In this document: positions 1 to 5,951 of the stretch, in pieces
Numbering within the stretch: position 1 is the stretch's first letter
How the letters are laid out: each line of letters opens with the position of its first letter
NCBI GenBank assembly: GCA_902773285.1
Contig: CACYDS010000083.1
Coordinates: forward strand, 1 to 15,843
Direction: 5' to 3'
Source of the DNA: an uncultured Pseudomonadota bacterium
GTDB lineage: Bacteria > Pseudomonadota > Alphaproteobacteria > RUG11792
Length of the DNA: 15,843 nucleotides
Position numbers and translations under genes: made by a program
The notes under the pieces: model-generated
The model's input: only the letters and a program-made list of their open reading frames with translations
The model's database searches: none
Told to the model about the DNA's origin: nothing

Positions 1-110
1 GGATTTTAAGTAAATTTCTTGGCATGCTGTCCTTAATTGGGCAGTAGACTATAGCGGATTGGGGGATCCGGGCAACAGAATTCCCCCGTTTTATTGTGGA
101 GAGTGGATAG
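1..110 (+). other. Unassigned stretch upstream of sspB
   Basis: No complete gene is visible here. One plus-strand frame is open from base 3 to a TAG at 45-47 and would encode ...KFLGMLSLIGQ, which could be the last residues of an upstream gene. It is too short to identify. A hairpin follows at 61-87. I looked for tRNA, tmRNA, RNase P RNA, SRP RNA and 6S RNA signatures and could not make any of them fit. The sspB Shine-Dalgarno (GGAG, 98-101) lies at the end of the stretch. Confidence 0.3.
61..93 (+). terminator. Hairpin with short T tract, possible terminator
   Basis: GGGGGA at 61-66 is perfectly complementary to TCCCCC at 82-87, with a 15-base loop, and is followed by GTTTTATT. This resembles a Rho-independent terminator for whatever lies upstream. 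The T tract is short, and only about 18 bases separate the hairpin from the sspB start. If it terminates efficiently, sspB would need a promoter overlapping it, so it may instead be a leaky terminator or part of an upstream RNA. Confidence 0.4.
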
Positions 111-551
111 GTGGCAAAAAAGTTGGATTACGGTTTTTTGTTGAGAAAAGCATCAATATCGGTTGTAAAAGAGATCATAGAACAAATTGCAAACGAAGGC
201 TTATATAAAAAACAACACATATACATAACATTTGCATTAAATCATCCTGACGTGAAGATTTCTAAGTTATTAAGAAAAGATTACGATGACGAAATGACTA
301 TCGTTTTACAATATGAATTTTGGGATTTAGTTGTCGATGATTATGGATTTTCAGTCAGTCTTGCATTTGAGCATTCTGATGAAACGATATATGTTCCTTT
401 TGCCGCTATGATTTCTGTTAGTGATCCGTCTGAAGATTTCACTCTAGAATTTACTCCAAATTTCTCTGACCTCAAGCCTAAGATGGAGGTCCCTCCAGCA
501 AGTAAGTCTGACGGTAAGGTTATATCATTAGATATATTCAGAAAAAAATAG
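111..551 (+). CDS. sspB: SspB, ClpXP adaptor protein (alphaproteobacterial type)
   Basis: SspB is a cytoplasmic adaptor that tethers ssrA-tagged and other substrates to the ClpXP protease. The 146-residue product shows the family blocks in order: an N-terminal helix, HIYITF..NHPDV (36-48), EMTIVLQYEFWDL (61-73), FSVSLAF (80-86) and VPFAAMISVSDPS (95-107). A hydrophilic linker follows, and then the C-terminal ISLDIFRKK (138-146), which corresponds to the ClpX-docking tail of alphaproteobacterial SspB. The start is GTG at 111, nine bases after a GGAG Shine-Dalgarno; this places the first helix at the usual distance from the N-terminus. The stop codon directly abuts the ATG of the next gene, so the two are probably co-transcribed. 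Family assignment is secure by motif content. The surrounding operon is unusual because its neighbour is a NuoC fragment. Confidence 0.92.
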   Translation: MAKKLDYGFLLRKASISVVKEIIEQIANEGLYKKQHIYITFALNHPDVKISKLLRKDYDDEMTIVLQYEFWDLVVDDYGFSVSLAFEHSDETIYVPFAAMISVSDPSEDFTLEFTPNFSDLKPKMEVPPASKSDGKVISLDIFRKK

Positions 552-959
552 ATGAACAACAAGGAATGTCAAAAACTTATTGATCACTTACTAGGTGACT
601 ATGTTGTCGATTCTGAAATCTCAGGTTCGTATGTTTATATTGAGATAAATATAGATAATTTGCTTAGAGCGCTAACCATCCTAGCCACCAGTTCGACTAT
701 ATTGTTTTCATCATTATTCGATTTGTTTGCAGTGGATTATCGAAAAAAGCAGGGATATATTTGCCTATATTATCACCTGCATAGCTTTAAAATTGATAAA
801 TCCATTTTTGTTTTAGTAAAACTTCAGAAAAACTTAGACATCCAGAGCGTCACAATTCTGTTCAGGAATGCGGAATGGTATGAGCGAGAAGTATTTGAAA
901 AAATCGGAGTCAATTTTATCAACCATCCAGATTTGCGTCCGATCCTTTCTGTTTTGTAA
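552..959 (+). CDS. NuoC-like (complex I 30 kDa) protein, C-terminally truncated
   Basis: The 135-residue product matches the respiratory-chain NADH dehydrogenase 30 kDa (NuoC) fold. It has FSSLFDLFAVDY (52-63), YICLYYHLHSF (69-79), an LVKLQKNLDIQSVTILF core (88-104), and the signature WYEREVFEKIGVNFINHPDLRPIL (109-132). In ordinary NuoC, HPDLRRIL is followed by roughly 60 more residues (DYGFEGHPLRKDFPL onward). Here the frame stops three residues after the signature, and none of the three downstream frames recovers the missing part. There is no nuoB or nuoD beside it. ATG follows the sspB stop immediately, with no clear Shine-Dalgarno, so translation is probably coupled. It may be a decaying remnant or a repurposed short form. 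Complex I function cannot be assumed from this gene. The family call is firm; whether it is functional is open. Confidence 0.7.
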   Translation: MNNKECQKLIDHLLGDYVVDSEISGSYVYIEINIDNLLRALTILATSSTILFSSLFDLFAVDYRKKQGYICLYYHLHSFKIDKSIFVLVKLQKNLDIQSVTILFRNAEWYEREVFEKIGVNFINHPDLRPILSVL

Positions 960-986
960 GGAAACATAGCTACACTACAACGCTTT

Positions 987-1016
987 TTGTATTGCTATTT
1001 GTATATTTTTTATATA
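987..1016 (+). promoter_or_regulatory. Possible promoter for the HETGH protein gene
   Basis: TTGTAT (987-992) and TATATA (1011-1016) are separated by 18 bases and lie about 45 bases before the next ATG. The match is moderate, and AT-rich sequence makes such matches common. An alternative -10 is TAAAAT at 1029-1034. The region overlaps a perfect inverted repeat. Confidence 0.3.
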
Positions 1017-1020
1017 CAAA
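998..1020. repeat. Perfect 8-bp inverted repeat
   Basis: TTTGTATA (998-1005) and TATACAAA (1013-1020) form an 8-bp perfect stem with a 7-base T-rich loop. It sits between the NuoC-like gene and the HETGH gene, overlapping the putative -10 region. It could be an operator, an mRNA 5' hairpin or a weak terminator. It is entirely A/T except for one G-C pair per stem, so it is thermodynamically weak. Confidence 0.4.
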
Positions 1021-1058
1021 AGTACATATAAAATATTTTAAAAGGAGAAAAGACAATT

Positions 1059-2345
1059 ATGTTGTTTTTTAATAAAAGTTTGTTCACTCTTTCGTTTGTA
1101 GCGTGTACTGCTGCAATAAATTGCAATGCTACTGAGAATGATATAAAGGATACTAAACTGGAGCTGTCAGCAAAACAAATACCGGATGTATCAAAAATTT
1201 TGCCTCCGATAGGGCAGTATGTAGAAAAGATGAAAAATGTAACAGAACGGTACAAAGATGTTTTCAATAAAATGAGCGAAACAGAGGTGCAAAAACGCGT
1301 AGAAAATGCTAAACAAAAAGCTTTGAACTTTTATGCAGATATCTTCGGAGTGGAGCTTTCTGAGGTAACAGAATACAACACGAATTTTACAACAGAACAG
1401 ACTTTAATTTGGATTGCGAAAGAGGTAATAAACAATGGACAGTATGAATTCGCTACCAATGAAGATGAACTACTACTCCATAGTGATATGGATGCGCTTC
1501 ACGCTGAGGAAAGAGACGATCTGATTGAATGTTTCAATTCAGACTCAAAGAAGGCATTTCCAAGCCTCGACAAAGTATCAGAGTTATGCAAAATTCGTTG
1601 CATGTACAACTCTCCAAATTTTGCGGCAATTATAGTTCATGAAACTGGACATGTTTTGGATTATGCCTATAGGGTACTGCTTAAGATTAGAAACAAGACA
1701 ATGGGGCCAGAAAATAGTTTGTTGTGTGAGGAGGCTATCTCTGTATTTTTTGAAACAATTTATCAGCTCAAGAATGACCGAGATTTTATTCTTGAAAGAT
1801 TGACCGACCTTTATCAAATTTGCTTTGAACAAGCCTACGTAGAATGTATAAAAAAACGTAGCATTCAAGACAAATTGCATGCCCCAGACACATATCAAAA
1901 AGTCAGCAAATTGTCCAATTGGGTGTGCTATAACCCTATGAATGGTTTTAGTACGGAAAATTTTACACAATTTAAGACAGAGACGCTAAAAGAATATCCA
2001 GAATTAAGTTTTGTATTTGATTTGTGGGATAAACAAACTGAAAAAATAGGATTGACACCTGGAATTATACATAGACTAACAATACCGTTGTTACCAACTA
2101 CAGGTATTCATCATGTGCTTGAAATATACAAGCAAGGTGCAAAAAAATTGCCCACCGATATAACTGCAGGTAAACTAAGCCAATATGTTAAATATGTTCC
2201 TCATGCGTATCGCACATTGAAGATATATGACCACTTAAACTCAAGCAAAAGTGTGTTTGTTGAGCTGGATAACATCGTCAAAAATGTACCGGATATAATG
2301 TCCGCAAAAGAATTAAAAGATTTCCTTAAGCTTATTGGCTTATAA
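1059..2345 (+). CDS. Predicted exported protein with HETGH zinc-metallopeptidase motif, family unknown
   Basis: I do not recognise this 428-residue protein. The N-terminus (lysine at 6, hydrophobic LFTLSFVACTAAI, then NCNA before TEND) looks like a Sec signal peptide cleaved near residue 24, so the protein is probably periplasmic or secreted. An HExxH motif stands at 194-198 (IIVHETGHVLDYAY), within a hydrophobic helix as in zinc metallopeptidases. Glu224, Glu225 and Glu232 lie 26-34 residues downstream in CEEAISVFFET and could supply the third zinc ligand, as in gluzincins such as M3 or M32. No other family signature is visible. The region 45-110 is charged and helical. The C-terminal 90 residues have no obvious domain. 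There are eight cysteines in the predicted mature chain. The start is supported by AGGAG at 1043-1047. The gene has its own upstream spacer and converges with the symporter gene. Peptidase activity is inferred from the motif only. Confidence 0.7.
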   Translation: MLFFNKSLFTLSFVACTAAINCNATENDIKDTKLELSAKQIPDVSKILPPIGQYVEKMKNVTERYKDVFNKMSETEVQKRVENAKQKALNFYADIFGVELSEVTEYNTNFTTEQTLIWIAKEVINNGQYEFATNEDELLLHSDMDALHAEERDDLIECFNSDSKKAFPSLDKVSELCKIRCMYNSPNFAAIIVHETGHVLDYAYRVLLKIRNKTMGPENSLLCEEAISVFFETIYQLKNDRDFILERLTDLYQICFEQAYVECIKKRSIQDKLHAPDTYQKVSKLSNWVCYNPMNGFSTENFTQFKTETLKEYPELSFVFDLWDKQTEKIGLTPGIIHRLTIPLLPTTGIHHVLEIYKQGAKKLPTDITAGKLSQYVKYVPHAYRTLKIYDHLNSSKSVFVELDNIVKNVPDIMSAKELKDFLKLIGL

Positions 2346-2381
2346 GAAAAACTAGTGGGCTCTGCCAAAAAAGTAGAGCTC
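2345..2381 (-). terminator. Rho-independent terminator of the murA-ftsY-symporter operon
   Basis: On the minus strand GAGCTCT (from 2381 down to 2375) pairs with AGAGCCC (2363 to 2357), with one G-U pair and an 11-base loop. An ACTAGTTTTTC tract follows, giving a stem plus T run immediately at the end of the symporter gene; the stop codon TAG overlaps the stem. The plus-strand gene converges from the other side and ends at 2345, so the hairpin could also slow transcription from that side, although there is no T run in that direction. Confidence 0.6.
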
Positions 2382-3604
2382 TATACTAAATAATTCTCAC
2401 TCTCTTTATTCACGATGCTGGCAACACAACTATCCGACCAGACGTTTAGTGATGTTTCGAGCATATCTATAACGCTGTATATCGGCAATATCATGCCCAG
2501 AAGTGGCATTGGGACATCCATCGACGAGAGTAAGGATGCGCTTAAAAAGAAACACCCCATAGGCACCCCAGCATTTCCCACAGCGGCCAACGTTGATATC
2601 AGTATCCAGGTGAGTATCGTAAGACCTGATATCTCGATGCCATAGTTTTGCATAATGTACACTACAGTAGTGAATATAAATGCTGCGCATCCATTCATAT
2701 TTATTGTTGTACAAAGTGGCAAAACAAATCGACTTACTTCTTGCTTTACTCCAAGACGTTGCTCGGCTGCTTCTATAGTCAATGGCAGCGTCCCGGACGA
2801 AGATTTCGTGAAAAATGCAACGGATAAAACCGGCATCATAGCTTTGAAATTTCTCAGTGGATTAATTTTTTTTACAGCTAAAACTGCGGGTAACACTACT
2901 AAACCTTGCAATATATTGGCGAGAATTATAACCAAAAAATATTTTCCCATTCCATTCAAATCCATCCCGTCTCTTAGCTCTTTAACACTAACCAGAACGA
3001 ATCCGAATAATCCCAAAGGAAGGATTTTTACTATGAATTTTGTTATCGTGAAAAATATGCTGTGCAATCCATCAAAAAATGATTTTAAGACCTCTTTTGC
3101 TTTGGTGTCCTCTATTGATCTTATAGAAATTCCAAATATGACGCTTATCAGTAATATGCTCAACACTTTATGTTCGGAAAATGCTCCAATTATGTTGTCT
3201 GGGATAATTTCCAATAGATACTTTGTGTAATCCGTGTTTACAATACTATTTTCTGGGGTATCGAAGTTCATTCCAACATTCGACGGACTTATTATCAAAT
3301 ACAGTATCGCGCTCACTGTTGCCGCGACTACGGTTGTCGTTAATGTGTATTTTAATGCTTTTCTCCATAACCTGTTCATGGTTTTATCCGAACCGCTTCC
3401 TGTTAATGCAACGATTACAGATAATGAAATTATCGGCATACTGATGCACTTGAATATTCTTATAAAGATTTCGGAGCAACTTTTCCCAATTTGCTCAACA
3501 ATCCCAATTTCGGATAACCCACCGATTACTCCGAGCGTGATGGCTACCAGATAAAATATCCACTTACTTGAATGTATTCCACAGCATTGATTATGCTCGC
3601 ACAT
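2381..3604 (-). CDS. Dicarboxylate/amino acid:cation symporter (DAACS family), probably neutral amino-acid type
   Basis: This is a 407-residue inner-membrane secondary transporter of the GltP/GltT/SstT superfamily. Visible landmarks are the hairpin-1 motif SSSGTLP (268-274), the TM7 Na+-site motif NMNGCA (302-307; NMDGT in glutamate transporters), the hairpin-2 segment NAGVPMG (344-350), and the last helix with D380, N387 and D391. The position of the Arg that binds the substrate side-chain carboxylate in glutamate/aspartate transporters (R397 of GltPh) is Glu383 here (MLETSLNVWSD). From family knowledge, SstT-type serine/threonine symporters carry ETALN at the same place. Uptake of a neutral amino acid is therefore more likely than glutamate, and I leave the symbol blank. 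It is the last gene of the murA-ftsY run, starting four bases after the ftsY stop, with GGAG nine bases before its ATG. Import of host amino acids fits an intracellular lifestyle. Confidence 0.87.
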   Translation of the reverse strand: MCEHNQCCGIHSSKWIFYLVAITLGVIGGLSEIGIVEQIGKSCSEIFIRIFKCISMPIISLSVIVALTGSGSDKTMNRLWRKALKYTLTTTVVAATVSAILYLIISPSNVGMNFDTPENSIVNTDYTKYLLEIIPDNIIGAFSEHKVLSILLISVIFGISIRSIEDTKAKEVLKSFFDGLHSIFFTITKFIVKILPLGLFGFVLVSVKELRDGMDLNGMGKYFLVIILANILQGLVVLPAVLAVKKINPLRNFKAMMPVLSVAFFTKSSSGTLPLTIEAAEQRLGVKQEVSRFVLPLCTTINMNGCAAFIFTTVVYIMQNYGIEISGLTILTWILISTLAAVGNAGVPMGCFFLSASLLSSMDVPMPLLGMILPIYSVIDMLETSLNVWSDSCVASIVNKESENYLV

Positions 3605-3608
3605 CGCT

Positions 3609-4448
3609 TTACTCCATCAAATCTTTCAAAAATTTCTCCACCGAGAATAGCTCAAAATCCTTTTCTGTTTCACCAATTCCAACGCCATATATAGGGAGTT
3701 TAAACTCGTTAACCACACGCACCAGCGCTCCACCTTTCGCATTACCATCCATCTTGTTCAGTATCAGTCCGGTGATCGGATGAATTTTCTGAAATTCCTT
3801 AACTTGTTCAGCCATATTTTGACCGGTCGTCGCATCTAAAACTAAAATAACTTCATGAGGCGCTGTTTCATCAATCTTTTTCAAAACGCGGTGTATCTTA
3901 GCAAGCTCATTCATAAGGTTTGTGTTGTTCTGCAATCTTCCTGCCGTATCTATTATTAAAACATCGCTTTTAGAATTGCTTAACGCTTCATAAGCCAAGC
4001 TTGCCGGCTCTCTCGGTTTCTCTGGATTAGCATTTCCGCAAAAAATCCTGCAATTCAGCTTGTTTGCCCAAACAACAAGTTGCTCAGTCGCTGCTACCCG
4101 AAATGTGTCGCAGGCAACGATATCTACAGACAATCCCTGTCGCTTGAAATGATAAGCTAATTTCGCAACAGTTGTGGTTTTTCCACTTCCATTAACTCCT
4201 TCCAAGACAATCACGAACGGATGCTTATCTGAATTAATTTTGATATCTGTTATTAACGGAGCAATTATTGTCTCTATTTTACTTTTTAATGCTTTCGTAA
4301 TTTCACCATCAGAACCTATCTCCTTAGCTAGCTCTGTTGATAACCTAGTTCCGAAATCGGCTTCTATCAAAATTTCTTCCAGCTCTTCATTATTTCTACT
4401 TAAAGTTAGGTTCTTGAAGATCGATTTTAATTTTTTAAAGAATGACAT
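3609..4448 (-). CDS. ftsY: FtsY, signal recognition particle receptor GTPase
   Basis: FtsY docks SRP-ribosome complexes at the inner membrane for co-translational insertion. The 279-residue protein has a short N helical domain (1-70) and the SRP-type G domain: P-loop GVNGSGKTTT (84-93), DTFRVAATEQL (114-124), DTAGR (167-171), NKMDG (231-235, in place of the usual TKLDG), KGGA (238-241) and GIGE (257-260). The acidic A domain of enterobacterial FtsY is missing, as in many reduced alphaproteobacteria. A stretch NANPEKPREPASLAYEA (139-155) is a few residues longer than the usual GxDPASVxFDA segment. An AGGAAG Shine-Dalgarno overlaps the murA stop codon (TAGGAAG), so translation is probably coupled to murA. 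The identification is secure. Confidence 0.95.
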   Translation of the reverse strand: MSFFKKLKSIFKNLTLSRNNEELEEILIEADFGTRLSTELAKEIGSDGEITKALKSKIETIIAPLITDIKINSDKHPFVIVLEGVNGSGKTTTVAKLAYHFKRQGLSVDIVACDTFRVAATEQLVVWANKLNCRIFCGNANPEKPREPASLAYEALSNSKSDVLIIDTAGRLQNNTNLMNELAKIHRVLKKIDETAPHEVILVLDATTGQNMAEQVKEFQKIHPITGLILNKMDGNAKGGALVRVVNEFKLPIYGVGIGETEKDFELFSVEKFLKDLME

Positions 4449-4456
4449 AAAACTTC

Positions 4457-5710
4457 CTACACATCAAATCTTTCAACCTTGGCTCCGCAATGATTGAGTT
4501 TTTCTTCTATATTCTCGTAGCCGCGGTCCAAGTGATATAGTCGATTCACAATAGTTTCACCTTCTGCAACAAGTCCAGCAATTACAAGCGAAACTGAGGC
4601 CCTTAAATCTGTTGCCATAACTTGAGCTCCAGTTAATTTTTCTACACCATTAACAACGGCAGTTTTGCCATGAATGGTAATATCAGCACCCATCCTAGCT
4701 AGTTCTGGAATATGCATAAATCTATTCTCAAATATGTTCTCCGTTATCGATGAGCTACCATTAGCAAGCGACATTAGCACAGTATACTGCGCTTGCAAAT
4801 CCGTTGGGAATCCTGGATATGGCGCGGTTTGTATCGAAATTGGGTGAATATCCGCTTCTCTCCTATACACCAAAACACCATTTTCCTTTTTCTCGCAAGA
4901 AATTCCCGCTAAATTCAGTGTCTCAAAAAATGATGTCAAATGTTCATATTTGCAATTTTTGAGCAAAACTTGCCCATTAGTTACAGCTGTCGCTATAGCG
5001 TATGTTCCGGCTTCAATTCTATCTGGGATTATCTCGAATTCTGTGCCACAAAGCTCATTAACACCTTCTATTGTAATAACCGATGTTCCGGCCCCCGTAA
5101 TTTTTGCACCCATTTTTCTTAAAAGTTCGCAAAACGCCTCTACCTCCGGTTCCATCGCGGCATTTATAAGCCTCGTCGTCCCACGAGCTAAAACTGCCGC
5201 CATCAGTATGTTCTCGGTTCCAGTTACCGTAACAACCGGAAATGTTATATCGCAACCAGTTAATCCTTTCGCTGTATTCGCTTTAATATAACCATTTTCT
5301 ATTGAGATATCAGCCCCCATTAGTTCGAGAGCTCTTATATGCAAATCAACCCCACGGGTACCGATAGCGCACCCACCAGGAAGTGAAACCGTAGCAATGC
5401 CACATCGTGCGATCAATGCCCCTAAAACCAAAATCGAGGCACGCATTTTCCTAACAAAATCATATGGAGCTATTGCGGATTTTATATTCCGTGAGGATAA
5501 GGCTAAAGTATGTATACCTTCATAATTTATTTCTGTTCCAAAACAAGCAAGAAGTTCTAACAGCGATTTCACATCGGCTAAATTTGGAACATTTTTATAT
5601 ATCATCTTGTCTGATGTGAGTATTGATGCAACAAGCGCGGGTAATGCCAAATTTTTTGCCCCACTGATTTCGATCTCGCCATTTAGCTGGTTACCACCAA
5701 CTATCCTCAT
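4457..5710 (-). CDS. murA: MurA, UDP-N-acetylglucosamine 1-carboxyvinyltransferase
   Basis: MurA transfers enolpyruvate from PEP to UDP-GlcNAc, the first committed step of peptidoglycan synthesis in the cytosol. Starting at MRIVGGNQLNG gives 417 residues, close to the 419 of E. coli. In this numbering SGAKN holds the UDP-contacting Lys19, the catalytic Cys114 lies in PGGCAIGTRGVDLH, FPTDLQAQ carries Asp304, and DRGYENIEEKL carries Arg396. The catalytic Cys means ordinary fosfomycin sensitivity is expected. The reading frame is open upstream to a TTG at 5785; that extension (MRAVVVFFFMFGM...) is hydrophobic, includes nine T bases in a row, and is not typical of MurA, so I chose the internal ATG at 5710. 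The Shine-Dalgarno for this ATG is weak; ATG at 5722 is an alternative. It is the first gene of the murA-ftsY-symporter operon. Confidence 0.93.
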   Translation of the reverse strand: MRIVGGNQLNGEIEISGAKNLALPALVASILTSDKMIYKNVPNLADVKSLLELLACFGTEINYEGIHTLALSSRNIKSAIAPYDFVRKMRASILVLGALIARCGIATVSLPGGCAIGTRGVDLHIRALELMGADISIENGYIKANTAKGLTGCDITFPVVTVTGTENILMAAVLARGTTRLINAAMEPEVEAFCELLRKMGAKITGAGTSVITIEGVNELCGTEFEIIPDRIEAGTYAIATAVTNGQVLLKNCKYEHLTSFFETLNLAGISCEKKENGVLVYRREADIHPISIQTAPYPGFPTDLQAQYTVLMSLANGSSSITENIFENRFMHIPELARMGADITIHGKTAVVNGVEKLTGAQVMATDLRASVSLVIAGLVAEGETIVNRLYHLDRGYENIEEKLNHCGAKVERFDV

Positions 5711-5799
5711 ACCTTGTAGCATCCCAAACATAAAAAAAAATACCACTACCGCCCTCATTTTATTGTGTTTGTCTCTGATGATCAAATATTATTTTTGTG

Positions 5800-5828
5800 A
5801 TTATATAAGTTCATAACTTATGAGATAA
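5800..5828 (-). promoter_or_regulatory. Candidate murA operon promoter
   Basis: On the minus strand a perfect TATAAT (5805-5800) is preceded, after a 17-base spacer, by TTATCT (5828-5823), which is a poor -35. Transcription would start near 5793, leaving about 80 bases of leader before the chosen murA ATG. The -35 hexamer lies inside one arm of the GAGATAA/TTATCTC inverted repeat (5822-5828 / 5848-5854), where a repressor or activator could act. Confidence 0.5.
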
Positions 5829-5871
5829 GAATTGGCTTGTGGATAGGTTATCTCGCTCACCAACAAGCCAA
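5822..5871. repeat. Two interlocked inverted repeats between murA and ispH
   Basis: GAGATAA (5822-5828) is complementary to TTATCTC (5848-5854), and TTGGCTTGT (5832-5840) is perfectly complementary to ACAAGCCAA (5863-5871). The arms alternate as A-B-A'-B', so in RNA they could form either a pseudoknot or two mutually exclusive hairpins, and in DNA they could be two overlapping operators. The block covers the -35 region of the murA promoter and lies just upstream of the ispH promoter. Confidence 0.5.
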
Positions 5872-5948
5872 CTTTTGTAACTTATACACAACTTTGCGAT
5901 TTTGGTGAATTTGATGTAAAATCATAGGATACGAGGTTTTGTGGATAT
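5839..5948. promoter_or_regulatory. Cluster of DnaA-box-like 9-mers
   Basis: Three sites resemble the bacterial DnaA box (TTATNCACA). TGTGGATAG at 5839-5847 is one mismatch from the reverse complement, TTATACACA at 5882-5890 is an exact match, and TGTGGATAT at 5940-5948 is one mismatch from the reverse complement. A further perfect TTATCCACA lies at 6070-6078 inside ispH. The flank toward murA (5781-5820) is very AT-rich. The cluster could be a DnaA-controlled promoter region or a replication origin; the sequence does not decide between them. Confidence 0.4.
5894..5922 (+). promoter_or_regulatory. Candidate promoter of the ispH-dxr operon
   Basis: TTGCGA (5894-5899) and TAAAAT (5917-5922) are separated by exactly 17 bases. 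Transcription would start near 5930, about 20 bases before the ispH ATG. GTGG at 5941-5944 may serve as the Shine-Dalgarno. No other spacer of more than about 50 bases occurs before 13123, so this promoter probably serves all seven downstream genes. Confidence 0.55.
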
Positions 5949-5951
5949 TGT

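Noticed and set aside
103..112. The 10-mer GTGGATAGGT shared with 5839-5848
   Set aside because: A single 10-base match in very different contexts (sspB ribosome-binding region and murA-ispH spacer) is compatible with chance.
959..1060. A frameshifted continuation of NuoC after its stop
   Set aside because: All three frames were read; none contains anything like the DYGF..HPLRKDFPL segment, so the missing part is deleted rather than frameshifted.
1584..1970. A 128-codon minus-strand frame inside the HETGH gene
   Set aside because: The sense frame has a signal peptide, an HExxH motif and a good Shine-Dalgarno; the antisense frame has none of these.
2655..3230. A 191-codon plus-strand frame inside the symporter gene
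   Set aside because: It is antisense to a clear membrane transporter, has no family resemblance or Shine-Dalgarno, and reads as a shadow of the hydrophobic codons.
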